DNA from: Archegozetes longisetosus
Taxonomy: Eukaryota > Arthropoda > Arachnida > Sarcoptiformes > Trhypochthoniidae
Length of the DNA: 64,000 nucleotides
Assembly (NCBI GenBank): GCA_018873245.2
Contig: JAEMBT020000008.1
Coordinates: forward strand, 13,875,172-13,939,171
Direction: 5' to 3'
The notes under the pieces are model-generated. The model saw only the letters and a program-made list of their open reading frames with translations. It was not told the DNA's origin and ran no database searches. Of the stretch, positions 13,427 to 23,551 are shown piece by piece. The position numbers and the translations under genes were made by a program. The stretch's first letter is position 1; the number at the start of each line of letters is the position of its first letter.

Positions 13427-14788
13427 ATGGCTGGAATCACTGATTCGAAGAAACGAAAAATTTCCTATCAAGAAGCACAAGAATCTAAATTTGTAAAGCA
13501 ATCATGCATTGAAATAAGTAAATCGAAAATAGGTAACAAACGTCAGGGATCTTCAGTAGAGTCGAGAGTAGACACGAGTTTAATAAAGGGTAGAGGTAAT
13601 ACTGTCAATGCCGAGACGATTAATATATTTGATGTCAAAAATAATAAAAATGACACTGATGAAGCAAAGAAAATAATATCCGAAAAGAAATCTATTTGGT
13701 TCGATGTAAAAGAACCAGTAAAATCATTCACCGGAAGAGATGGAGAACTAGAGAAGGTACATGATGCACTACAAATTAAAAGAAGACAAGTAGTAGTATC
13801 ACAAACAGCTTCTATTAGTGGTTTAGGAGGGATAGGAAAGAGCGAATTGGCTAAAAATTATGCTTATGAGCATAGACATGATTACGATAATAATGTCGTA
13901 TGGATAAATGCTGAAACACAACAAAGTTTGACGAGTTCGTTTCATAGGTTAGCTAAAAAGTTGGGAATTCCTATGATAGAAAAGGACGGAAAGGAAGAGA
14001 GGGATATCAAATCTATAATCGAGGATGTATATGAGTACTTTCAAAGCGCAAAATGTCTTATTATTTTTGACAACGCTGAGGGATATGAGAACATTGATGG
14101 ATATTTACCATCATCGTTCTCATTTCGTCCTGATGGAATAAAACCTCATGTTTTAATTACTTCTCGTAACAAAGATTGGGAAGTAGGGGAGGAAGGAGAG
14201 ATAAATGTAATGATGCTAGATGTATTAACTCCAGAGAACGCTGTAATATTTATAAAAAAAGCCTTAAAATTGGAAGATAATAAGGATGATTTACTGGAAA
14301 AAGAAATAAAGAAATTAGCAGAAAAACTGCAATACTTCCCTCTGGCTTTGAGACAAGCAATATCTTATACAACAGAAAGAGGTAAAAGATCTAAGCTCCA
14401 AGGAGAAAACAAGTATGGAATTATTAATTATCTCAAAGAGTATGAAAATGAAGCAAAAAAACTCCTTAATTTTAAAAATGCAAGTGATCGTTATGCGAAA
14501 ACAACATATATAACTTGGAGAGTTACAATTGAAAATATAAAACAAAATAACGGACAAAAAGCTTTAGATGTATTAAATATTATGGCATACCTTGCCCCTG
14601 ACAAGATTCCTATAAAGGCAATCTTTTCAAAGCTTGAAGAAGACGAAGAGAAATTATGGGGTGCTGCTGGATTACTAGACCAATACTCAATGATTAATTT
14701 AGAGCAAGGAGAGTCAAAAATTCATAGGTTAGTACAACTAGTAATAAGACTATGGTTGGAAAATGAAAAAAAGAAGAAGAAATTCTAA
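13427..14788 (+). CDS. NB-ARC (STAND) ATPase domain protein, N-terminal part of an NB-ARC-ankyrin gene
   Basis: Intronless 453-residue frame. A charged Lys-rich N-terminus (1-90) is followed by a linker FTGRDGELEKVHDAL (101-115). The NB-ARC motifs follow in order: Walker A GLGGIGKSE (132-140), Walker B-like LIIFDNAE (211-218), sensor TSR (245-247), a GLPL-like FPLALRQA (304-311), and near the end an MHD-like IHRLVQLVIR. Proteins of this kind are nucleotide-driven switches (APAF1, plant NLRs, bacterial STAND proteins). Relatives in which NB-ARC is joined to ankyrin or TPR repeats are common in arthropod endosymbionts and other bacteria and occur scattered in arthropod genomes. The frame ends in a Lys-rich A-tract, and ankyrin coding continues in another frame at 14763, overlapping by 26 bp. 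The gene is therefore either split or decaying. No flanking bacterial gene is seen. Function unknown. Confidence 0.8.
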   Translation: MAGITDSKKRKISYQEAQESKFVKQSCIEISKSKIGNKRQGSSVESRVDTSLIKGRGNTVNAETINIFDVKNNKNDTDEAKKIISEKKSIWFDVKEPVKSFTGRDGELEKVHDALQIKRRQVVVSQTASISGLGGIGKSELAKNYAYEHRHDYDNNVVWINAETQQSLTSSFHRLAKKLGIPMIEKDGKEERDIKSIIEDVYEYFQSAKCLIIFDNAEGYENIDGYLPSSFSFRPDGIKPHVLITSRNKDWEVGEEGEINVMMLDVLTPENAVIFIKKALKLEDNKDDLLEKEIKKLAEKLQYFPLALRQAISYTTERGKRSKLQGENKYGIINYLKEYENEAKKLLNFKNASDRYAKTTYITWRVTIENIKQNNGQKALDVLNIMAYLAPDKIPIKAIFSKLEEDEEKLWGAAGLLDQYSMINLEQGESKIHRLVQLVIRLWLENEKKKKKF

Positions 14789-15917
14789 GAAAAGCTCTCG
14801 AATTAATAAAAAATGCCTTTTAATAAATAAAAGTCATGTTATCTCTTTATGGAATTATGCCTGTAAATATTATGAACTAATTGATAAATTTTATATTGAC
14901 TCAAGTTGTTTCAAAGAACAAATTTACCTATTAGATTTACTTGTTGAGGATAATCGTTACGAAACCATAAAAGCTATATTAGAATATATTGAAGATAAGC
15001 GTTCATACGATATTAGTGAATTTATTAACCATATGACATATATTGGAACTCTTTTACACCGTGCTGCTCAGCGAGGTCATTTGAACGTAGTGGAATACCT
15101 TGTGGAAAAAGGCGCTGTTTTCAATTCTCCTAACAAAGATGGACAGACTCCTTTGCACTTTGCTGCTCAGCGAGGTCATTTGGACGCAGTGAAATACCTT
15201 GTGGGAAAAGGCGCTGTTATCAATTCTCGTGATAAAGATGGGCAGACTCCTTTGCACTTTGCTGCTCACTATAGGAGTTGGGACGTAGTGAAATACTTTG
15301 TGGAAAAAGGCGCTGTTTTCAATTCTCCTGACAAACATGGACAGACTCCTTTGCACTTTGCTGCTCAGCGACGTCATTTGAACGTAGTGGAATACCTTGT
15401 GGAAAAAGGCGCTGATTTCAATTCTCGTGATAAAGATGGACAGACTCCTTTGCACTTTGCTGCTCAGGGTGGTAGTTTGAATGTAGTGGAATACCTTGTG
15501 GAAAAAGGCGCTGATATTAATTCTCGTAACAATGAGGAAGAGACTTCTTTGCACTTTGCTGCTCAGAATGGTAGTTTGGAAGCAGTGAAATACCTTGTGG
15601 AAAAAGGCGCTGATATCAATTCTCCTAACAAAGATGGAGAAACTCATTTGCACTTTACTGCTCAGCGTGGTGCTTTCAACGTAGTGGAATACCTTGTGGA
15701 AAAAGGCACTGATTTCAATTCTTCTAACAAACATTGACAGACTCTTTTGCATTTTGCTGCTTTGTGGTGGAAATGGAACGTAGTGGAATACCTTATGGAA
15801 AAAGGCGCTGATTTCAATTCTTCTGACAAACATGGACTGTCTCCTTTGCACTTTGCAGCTTAGTGTAAGAGTTGTGACATAGCGGCATACCTTGTGGAAA
15901 AAGATGCTGATTTTCAA
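14763..15917 (+). pseudogene. Ankyrin-repeat part of the NB-ARC-ankyrin gene, degenerate 3' end
   Basis: The open frame 14763-15737 begins with a helical linker (NKSHVISLWNYACKYYELID) and then carries 33-residue ankyrin repeats of consensus DGQTPLHFAAQRGHLNVVEY / LVEKGADFNSRDK. About nine units are visible from 15054 on. The first seven are open; units eight and nine continue in the same frame beyond in-frame stops, so the tail is decayed. The start of this frame is not a credible start codon context; it reads as the continuation of the NB-ARC protein, whose normal joining segment (EEEILRKALELIKNA) appears between 14778 and 14822 in the third frame. Ankyrin arrays typically bind other proteins and would be the sensing arm of a STAND switch. 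It has no introns. Confidence 0.75.
15054..15910 (+). repeat. 99-bp tandem array encoding ankyrin repeats
   Basis: About nine head-to-tail units of 99 bp with very similar nucleotide sequence (for example GTAGTGGAATACCTTGTGG recurs in most units). Similarity at silent sites indicates recent duplication or gene conversion. The array also leaves a long antisense frame open, which is not a gene. Confidence 0.85.
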
Positions 15918-15920
15918 TTT

Positions 15921-16936
15921 TAATGATTGAGTATCTTTAGACAGTATTTTTTAAAGTTTATATATAAATCTTTTCTATATTTAAGTCAATATTTGTAAAA
16001 GATTAAACAATAGACTTTTTATTTTTTGATTTAAGCATTAATTAGCATTTTATTTTATTCATATACAGTAATAGTTCGTTATAACGAATCTCGTTGTAAT
16101 ATGCATTTTTTAAACTAAAGATAAAGAACATGGCCGAACCCTGCCTATCATATACTTTTAAATATATGATAACATATTTAATCACGATGTAAAATGTAGT
16201 ATTTTAGTGAAGACCCCACCCTTCGCCTCTACCGGACTCCCCATCCTATTTTAGCCGCCTCCGAGGCTTACTCTTGTTCCTCCAATTCCACGCAGATATC
16301 ATTCAAAAATTCTGCGGGAATTGGGATCTCGAATAAATGTCGTGCATACCCGAGATACCACAGAACTGTCGATATGTGCGCACAAAAATGACAGCTCTGA
16401 GGCCTTGTTCACAAGAGCAATTATAAGAAGATGGCGGACCGTAGCGTTTTCACTATGTGAAGACATGTTTGATGGTTTTTTATATTATTTAAGCTGAACA
16501 TTATATTTCTTACAAAATCACTTTAAAACGGGTCTAAATGTATTTTTTAACGTTGAATCTGAATATTAAATCAAAAATTTTTTATATCGAATAGTTTTGA
16601 GATATTCTAATTTTGTGTCGAACTTTGCGATTTTTTGATTTTAAGATTCTTGAATATATGTTATATAGTTTCGATGTAGAATTTAATGCTGACTACAAAT
16701 ATGAAAACCATTTTTTGATATCTTTAATATCCACCGAATAAATCTATATTTTATCCTATTTTAAAACTTTAACGCCATCTAACGCTTAATCTATAAGTTG
16801 TACGGAGGTGGGCCCATTGATAATTTTGATCAGGCTGATGACCTCTATTAAAATATACCATCAGAGCCCGAGTGCCAAATTAGGCAGAATCCCATAGACT
16901 TTCCGGCAATGTTCTTTCCGTTTATAACCTCATGAA
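15921..16936. other. Intergenic with a GC-richer patch
   Basis: No gene recognised. At about 16066-16100 a pogo-like end (CAGTAATAGTTCGTTATAAC) follows TA, but no partner end was found. A GC-richer stretch at 16205-16440 differs in composition from its surroundings and may be part of an unrecognised repeat. Confidence 0.4.
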
Positions 16937-19076
16937 TAGGGCAGAGAATTTCATTCAAATACTTGTATTCTATGTTAACTCCAATCGTATGCAAACTAAA
17001 AATTCTATCCGAATCATTAAATAAACTTCAAAATGACGTAACTTTCAATTTACATAAAATACATATTTTAACAAAAATTTTAAATACATACATATTCTTC
17101 AATTTTCTATCACTTTCACATATTAAATCACATTTGACAAGATCAGAGTTCGCTTATTAATTCACTTTAGGTAGAAAAAAGTTCAAATAGGTGTCATTTG
17201 TGTCATTGAATAAAATTACTTATCTTTAAAAATTGCTATGAACTAATTCCCATGACTGTTAAATTTAAATATTTCTGCCTTCGAAAATGAGTAGTAAACA
17301 TTAGACACTTCAGTTTGCATTAAAACTTAGTCCACAAAAGAAAGTTAAAGTAAACTATTGTGAGGCATAATATTGTGTTTAAAATATTCAAAATTGTGAA
17401 ATTAAACTTAATTAAAATCTTTTGAATTAATTAAAAATGGGAAAACCTAAAGTTTCATTAAGTGTCCAACTGAATAATTATGTACGTGAATTTGGAAAAA
17501 ATGTGCTTTCAACAGATGGAAAAGTTTTAATTTGTCTAACATGTGATAAGCCACTGAACAAAGCAAAAAACCCTATTATGAAATTTCAAGTCAAACAACA
17601 TCTCGAGACGAATATTCATCAAAAGCAATCAGAAAAACAAAGATAGATAAACAAAAAGAAGCAAACATTCATTGATTTAGAGGAACACACTTCAAACACA
17701 TCAGTATTTATTACAGAATTTTGTACTGCTTTGGTTTCAGCTGATATCCCATTCCATAAGTTGTCAAATCCTTTACTTAAAGCATTCCTCGAAAAATACA
17801 CGAATAAAATCATTCCAAATGTAAAAAAGTTTCAGACAAACATACCTTACTCTATGCTATGGAAAAATAATTTCTCATATAAAGGAAGAATTATTTGATA
17901 AAAAAATTTGGATAGGTATTGATGAGACCACAGACAGCACAGGAAGAAGTATAGGTAATGTGATAGTTGGTTCACTTGATGGTACAGATACAAAATCATA
18001 TTTAATAAATTGTGAAGTTCTTGTCAAATGTAACGCTACTTATATTGCCAGACTTTTCAATGATTCACTCAAAATTTTATGGTCTGGTTCTATACAATAC
18101 GATAATGTTTTGCTATTTTTAACTGATGCAGCTCCATATATGATTAGCGCCGGAAAAAGTTTAAAATGTTCATTTTCAAAAATGATTCATTTTACTTGTA
18201 TGGCTCGCTCACTCAATCGTGCGGCTGAAACTGTCCGTCTCTCACACATTGATTTCAAATGTTAAAAAAGGTTTTTTGAAGGCTCCAAATAGAGTTGAAA
18301 TGTTACAAGAGTTATATCCGAATCTAACACTACCTTCAAAACCTATTCTAACACGTTGGGGAACCTGGTTAGAGGCCGTAGAATATTACAAAGATAAGTT
18401 GGAAAAAATTCAAGTAGTTCTCAATAATTTAGACCCAGAAAAAGCTGAATCTATTTCTATCGCACAAGAATTTGTCAATAATGAAAGAATAAAACAATTG
18501 ATTTATATTTTTACTAATTTTTATTGTATTAAATCTACAATTACTGGACTCGAATCTAATGAACTGTCCCTAAATGAAGCTCTCTTAAAGGTCGAAAAAG
18601 TTGAACACAATTTATACAAAGCTAATGGACCTATTGGAAAAAAAGTAAAAGAAAAATTCAACAATGTTTTGAAAAAAAATCCTGGATTCAAATCTATCTC
18701 AACTATTGATAAAATTCTAAAAGGAGAAGAATTATCGATGGATGAAATTGAGATCCAGAAAAATTATGAAGCTCAAGAAATAGCCAGTTTCAAGTTTGCA
18801 CGTATAACCTCCTGTGATGTTAAGAGAAGTTTTTCAGTATACAAATCAATTCTATCTGATAATCGTAAAAGTTTCATATTTAGCAATTTAAAAATGCATT
18901 TTGTGACACACTGCAACTTAGATTTACTTAAATAACTCTTCACAATCATATGACTGAACTATGTATTAAATTTGATTCGATTTGAAAGTACATATCAATA
19001 CACATATTTCATTGTTTTTTCTTACATATTTACATACATATATTGAGATAGTAAAAACATATTTTTCCCTGCCCTA
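16937..19076 (+). mobile_element. hAT transposon with intact ends and 8-bp target duplication
   Basis: 2140-bp element. The left end is TAGGGCAGAGAATTT and the right end, read on the other strand, is TAGGGCAGGGAAAAAT. The eight bases CTCATGAA flank it exactly on both sides (16929-16936 and 19077-19084), the duplication size diagnostic of hAT elements. The interior encodes a BED-type, CGGBP1-like hAT transposase in plus orientation that is now broken. Preserved TIRs and perfect duplications argue for a fairly young insertion despite the broken gene. Confidence 0.92.
17437..18935 (+). pseudogene. Broken hAT transposase (BED finger, CGGBP1-like)
   Basis: Coding blocks in order: BED-like zinc finger (DGKVLICLTCDKPLN ... 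KFQVKQHLETNIHQK) at 17437-17646; a linker in the same frame beyond one in-frame stop; the RNase H-like core with WIGIDETTDSTGRSIGN (first acidic residue) and FLTDAAPYMISAGK (second) at about 17900-18264 in another frame; then 18265-18935 in a third frame with LTRWGTWLEAVEYY and the hAT dimerisation block FARITSCDVKRSFSVYKSIL. The element has at least three breaks (one stop, two frameshifts), so it makes no full enzyme. Similar elements are common in arthropods. Confidence 0.88.
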
Positions 19077-19084
19077 CTCATGAA

Positions 19085-19936
19085 TTTTCGATAAAATCAA
19101 TTTATGTAATTAGTCTCTTTATAAAAGTTATTCTGACATAACTTAAGGTGAATCACACCTTGTTTATAGCCTTCGTTTATGTTCTTTCGGTTTAAGTTGC
19201 TCTAAAACTTAAAGTTCAGCATTACTCACATTTAGGTATACAATCTCTAAAAGCATATAAAAGCGTGAAATATATTATACAGAAAGTTAGTTACATCTCA
19301 GTAACCCATCAACGTAATTCTTTTATATCTTAACACTAGTTGTATTTTGATGTGAAATCTGTCATATTAGTGTATTTCAACTAGAATTATAATAAAGTGT
19401 TTTATGTAATCATTCTCTTTGCGTTAACCGTTGTCAACAATCCAATTATTCCACAAGTATTATATCTCTCCAATAAACCGTCTTAGATTAAATGAACTGC
19501 AACAAGCGAATATACTTTAGGTGCACACTCGGTTCCAATAATATATGTAAGCATCTCATCCCATGATGATGCGTGAGGAGTAAAGTTTGTAGGGCTGGAT
19601 TAGTAATTATTTCTTTTATATGCGGACTAATAGTTTTAATGCACATTTACTAACCAAATAGAGTTGAAAAATATAAACTTTCAATTTGACTAAAAGTTTG
19701 ATTGCTTATAATTAAGTTCATATTTTATTCGAATAAAATGTGAATTTTTTGTATGAGTAAAAACTTTCAAATATATATTTGCAATGACTAATTAATAAAA
19801 CTCAATGATATTAATATTTCAATATTTTATTATATATGTTACCCTTAGTTTGCTCACAAAGTTATCACTGATTAATCCGAGATCACGACACATATTATTG
19901 GAACCGAGTGTACTGAATTATGTAAATTATCGATAT
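19085..19936. other. Spacer between two transposons
   Basis: AT-rich, with no coding signal or repeat recognised. Confidence 0.45.
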
Positions 19937-20357
19937 TAGTGTTCCGCACGAGTCAAGTCGAGTCGATTTAAGCAATTTGTCAAATCGATTCAAACTTTCG
20001 GGTTCAAATCTCTAGAAGATTGACTCGAACGCAGTCGAGTTCAACTCGAGTCCGGGTATGACTCAATTAGGTTTGAGGGATTTGAATTCTTTTGAGCTGT
20101 AAAAATGTTCCATGATTTCAGTATTCTGAAACTATTTAGAGCATTCAATGAGTCTATAGAGTGTTCTATTGAGACGTAATAAAAAAACCCAATTAAACAA
20201 ACAAAATAAGCAAGAACAAAACAAAACAAAACAAAAATCAGAAACCTTTTCTAAGAAGCCTATTTCATGCAAATAGTTCTATGTGTAAACAACATTTTCT
20301 AATGAAAAGTGCTATCAAAACCCTAATCCTAAGACTTACTTGTAATTCCATATTCCC

Positions 20358-20478
20358 AAACTGGTGTCCTGAGCACAAATCCAGTGTCCACGTACCATCC
20401 GTCTGAACTCACAAACTTTATGAGTCCACATCTAGTCCGCCTGAGCCCTCATAGGACTTGTGCTTATGACACCAGTTT
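20358..20478. repeat. Foldback, 25-bp arms
   Basis: Arm AAACTGGTGTCCTGAGCACA (20358 on) recurs inverted at 20454-20478 with about three mismatches in 25 bp and a 71-bp loop. It could form a hairpin, or be a tiny nested foldback element. Confidence 0.7.
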
Positions 20479-20902
20479 CCTATTGGACCAAGGCTAGCCC
20501 TCATCCGAAATTTGTATAAAAAGCCTCGAATTTTAATAAAAGTCAGCCGGTTTTTCCATTTGCACGTAAAAGTGCTGTTTCATTTAAATATTTTTCTCTT
20601 TTCAAGTTTTGGCCCCTTTTAGACTTAGTTGAGGTAGTGCTTATCGTAGAGCGCTTCCAACAAGTCTCCCTCCCTCTAAATCTAAGGCTCGCATAGACAT
20701 TCTTTCTTTTTACACGGGCGGACACCTAGACAGGTTCGCGAAGGCACTCAATCGCTGACCAACTCTTGTTCACTGCTCTCGCTCCGGATCAAAGCATTGC
20801 TACCGCAAGAGCTCCGGGCCTGTGAGCTGAAGAACGGAGAGTCACCCTTTAGCATCGCCCCGCGACAGTTATTTTGTTCTTCGGCGACGACACACTATAA
20901 AG

Positions 20903-21110
20903 CTAGGAAATATTCTAGAGTTGGCTAGAACATTCTAGAAACCCATGGAATACTCTAATACTCATTAGAACACTCTAGAAACTTATGGAATTTTATAGAA
21001 CTTATTAAAGCATTCCAGAAACTCATGGGATACTCTAGAACTTACTAGAGTATTCAAGAAACACACGGAATACTCTAGTACTTACTAGAACACTCTAGAA
21101 AGCATTCATT
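20903..21110. promoter_or_regulatory. Array of heat-shock-element-like sites in 40-bp tandem repeats
   Basis: Four and a half 40-bp repeats begin at 20926, 20966, 21006, 21046 and 21086, and each splits into two related 20-bp halves. The first contains GAACATTCTAGAA, a perfect nGAAnnTTCnnGAAn trimer, the binding site of heat shock factor HSF. The other halves carry one-mismatch versions such as GAACACTCTAGAA, GAATACTCTAGAA-like and GAGTATTCAAGAA. A related GGAAATATTCTAGAG precedes the array. Regular spacing over about 200 bp ends 5 bp before a TATAAAAG box, the architecture of hsp70-type promoters. Binding by HSF is inferred from the motif only. Confidence 0.65.
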
Positions 21111-21114
21111 TTAG

Positions 21115-21122
21115 TATAAAAG
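21115..21122 (+). promoter_or_regulatory. TATA box TATAAAAG next to the HSE-like array
   Basis: TATAAAAGGGGG immediately follows the array. A transcript would start at about 21145-21150, cross the right TIR and run into the flank; no open frame follows inside the element. Confidence 0.55.
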
Positions 21123-21342
21123 GGGGTCCATTCTACACATCCGTTCGATATTTGAGTTGAAAAACTTATGTAATCCACTAATATTAGTTGATTCGAGACT
21201 TCGGGTAGGCTCGATGCGATTCCAAATCAAATCGATTGGTGGTTTGAACAGATACGACTCGAAAAGAGACTCGTCTCGATTTTTATGAGTCGAATTAAAA
21301 TCTGCTCCGACTCGACTCGAACTCGATTTGTGCGGAGCACTA

Positions 21343-21566
21343 GTAAGACCTTATATTTGCCTTAAAATTTTTATAAGGGCCACATATGTTGGTAAACAAT
21401 TCTCGAAGTTTCAGTGGATAACTTGGTCTTGTCACTTGTACTTTTCCCTTGCGGCAGAAGTTTTGAAATTTACCATAAGATGGTTTCTCGAGATCGAAAT
21501 TCAAGGAGCCACAAAATTGACATGAAACGTTTAGTGGACCACAATAATGTTAGCTCATAGATAAAC

Positions 21567-21629
<63 letters not shown>

Positions 21630-21988
21630 GTCTCGATCAACTTGAAGTCGTCTAGGACTTAATGCAGAATTTGCGTGTCTTTGTGTCTTAAATTTGTCAA
21701 TTTAACCTCTGTTGACCAGTTTCATTTACCCGATGTCGGGTCGCTCTTTCTCTAACATTCCAACGAATCATTTCTATTTCTTCTGGAGTTGCTAAAGACT
21801 TGTTGGCCTTTCATGTTCGATTTAAGTTTCTCCTTTCATCTAATTGATGTTCATTCAATGATGCATGATGTCTCCGTTGTCTTTCTCTTGCTAACTGTCT
21901 TCTTTCAGCCGAAGTTTCCTCTATTTGATTATCCATGACATTAAATATATGTTAATTTTTAAAATCTATTGTTAAATTTAAAGAGAAA
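21343..21988. other. Spacer with GA microsatellite
   Basis: Between the HSE-bearing element and the MULE. Apart from the (GA)n tract nothing is recognised; short open frames look random. Confidence 0.45.
21569..21628. repeat. (GA)n microsatellite, 60 bp
   Basis: Thirty uninterrupted GA dinucleotides. Confidence 0.95.
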
Positions 21989-22008
21989 CAGCGTGACGCT
22001 TCTAGGTC

Positions 22009-22126
22009 AAAATGTCGCTCCAAAAGTGTCGCCGCCAATAATGTCGCCGGTAAATAATGTCGCCGCCAATAATGTCGCCATACAAAAAATGTCGCCATAA
22101 AAAAATGTCGCCTGTAAATAATGTCG
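22009..22126. repeat. Left MULE TIR array, about 8 GTCGCC units
   Basis: Units such as AATGTCGCCGCCAATA and ATGTCGCCGGTAAATA repeat about every 16-19 bp. They probably serve as transposase binding sites. Inverted relative to the right array. Confidence 0.88.
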
Positions 22127-23549
22127 CTTTATAAGAATTTTGTATATTGAAACAAGTCTAGAATTGAATTTTAAGTTTATGATCTATTGACAATGATGAG
22201 CGTGCTCGGGAAAAATTTTGCGCTCAGTGCTCGGTGCTCGAGCACTGTTTCAAACTTTCTATCTACTGAAATGTTATATAAAATTGTTTATATCTTAAAG
22301 TTATAACCCTAAACATATGTAATGCGAAATATATATAAAACGTCAAAAGTGATATCAAGTGCCTTTATGTTTAGTATGATAATTGATGTCATTTTGCAAT
22401 AAGTCATTTTTTATAGAAAGAATGAAAATAATTATTGAATACTGATTTTAAAGTTATATTCAAGTTTATTTAGATTTGATATTAATATTAAATTCTAATT
22501 AAGCTTCTGAAATGAGTTCTCGAAGTGAAAGAAGTGGTGACATAGATATTGATATAATTAGTGATACAGAAGTAGGGCGAATAGACGTCCAGATTTGAGC
22601 TGAATAAATAAATACTTCTATCACAAATGCTTTATCTTATTAATAATTCAGTGTATATAAATTCTAAGCTAACGTATTTTAATCTACTGAAATTGCTCGC
22701 CATTAATTTCCTGTTCAGAATTTTACAATTATGTCAAAGATAACTTAAGCTACTTAATGCTGTAAAATCACGGAAGAGATTTAATTAATTTCATGGTAGA
22801 AATGTTGTAGCTTTTTATATTCATTGCGTAGTGCAAATAAATTTTAAAACAAAGAATATCTCAACGGGAGCACTTCAATATTTTTGTATAGATTTGGTCT
22901 CTCCAAGATTTGATCACTCTTTACAGAAGTGGAAAAGTGAGGCAAATAGAAAAAGTGACTTTCATTAATTTTATTAATGAAAAATTACTTAAATGCAAGT
23001 ATTATTCTCAGAAGTATTAGCATAAAATTTCAAAAACTGTTATGAAATGACATTATATTAATCAACATTCAGTTTCATCGAGCAAATGAAAATTACTTTT
23101 TTTTCAAAGCTCCAGAAGAGCCAAAACTATTTTAGTTTTGATGTTAAACAGAAGTGCTCGGTACTCAGGCTCGAATTTCGATTATAAAACAATTTCTGAC
23201 CGAGTTATGTTGATATATTCTTAAGATGTTCGAAATTGATTTTCTGCTTTCCTTTTAAAATTTCCAAGGCAAAAATTTATTTCGATTTCTTTATTTACCG
23301 ATTTTCGGTCATTTAGGAACCTGATAGCACTCAGTTTTGGATTTAAATTCAGTACAATAAAGTTCTAAATGCAAAAATCAGTTCTGAGTTATTCATGATA
23401 GGAACAGAGTAGAATCCAATTGAACATTGGAATATTCGCACTCCACATACATTACTCGGTAACATATTTCAGAAAATTATTCCTTAACTCATTGTTGGTG
23501 TATAACAACATAGAACTTTATAGTATTAAGGCGAAGATATGTTTATATG
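22127..23549. other. MULE left interior, non-coding with hAT-end-like palindrome
   Basis: AT-rich. Around 22200-22246 lies a palindromic GC-richer sequence ending in GTGCTCGAGCACTG, and at about 23151 a related AGTGCTCGGTACTCAGGC. These look like ends of a further hAT-type element, but orientation and spacing do not define one. A short frame at 22511-22600 (MSSRSERSGDIDIDIISDTE) may be the start of a lost transposase. Confidence 0.35.
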
Positions 23550-23551
23550 TA

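Larger units (their letters stand above)
19937..21342. mobile_element. 1.4-kb TIR-bounded non-autonomous element carrying a heat-shock-like promoter
   Basis: The left end TAGTGTTCCGCACGAGTC and the right end, read on the other strand, TAGTGCTCCGCACAAATC form inverted termini. Both are followed inward by GAGTCGA-rich subterminal sequence. The ends resemble hAT termini, but I found no flanking duplication, so the family is open. The interior has no transposase. It contains an AAAAC-type microsatellite (about 20213-20237), an imperfect foldback (20358-20478), a GC-richer block at 20520-20880, and a 40-bp tandem array (20926-21110) followed by a TATA box. Subterminal GAGTC/GACTC palindromes could be transposase binding sites. 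Confidence 0.75.

Noticed and set aside
15054-15917. 287-codon open frame antisense to the ankyrin repeats
   Set aside because: It repeats every 33 codons in step with the ankyrin units and exists only because one open unit is copied; no start, splice or domain support.
16064-16100. Single pogo-like terminus CAGTAATAGTTCGTTATAAC
   Set aside because: No matching inverted end nearby, so no element can be delimited.
22009-22126. CRISPR-like look of regularly spaced GTCGCC units
   Set aside because: Eukaryotic context, units only 16-19 bp without unique spacers, and a mirrored copy at 28.8-29.0 kb shows they are transposon TIRs.
22200-23170. Possible further hAT element between two AGTGCTCGG sites
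   Set aside because: The two ends point away from each other, so they do not bound one element.
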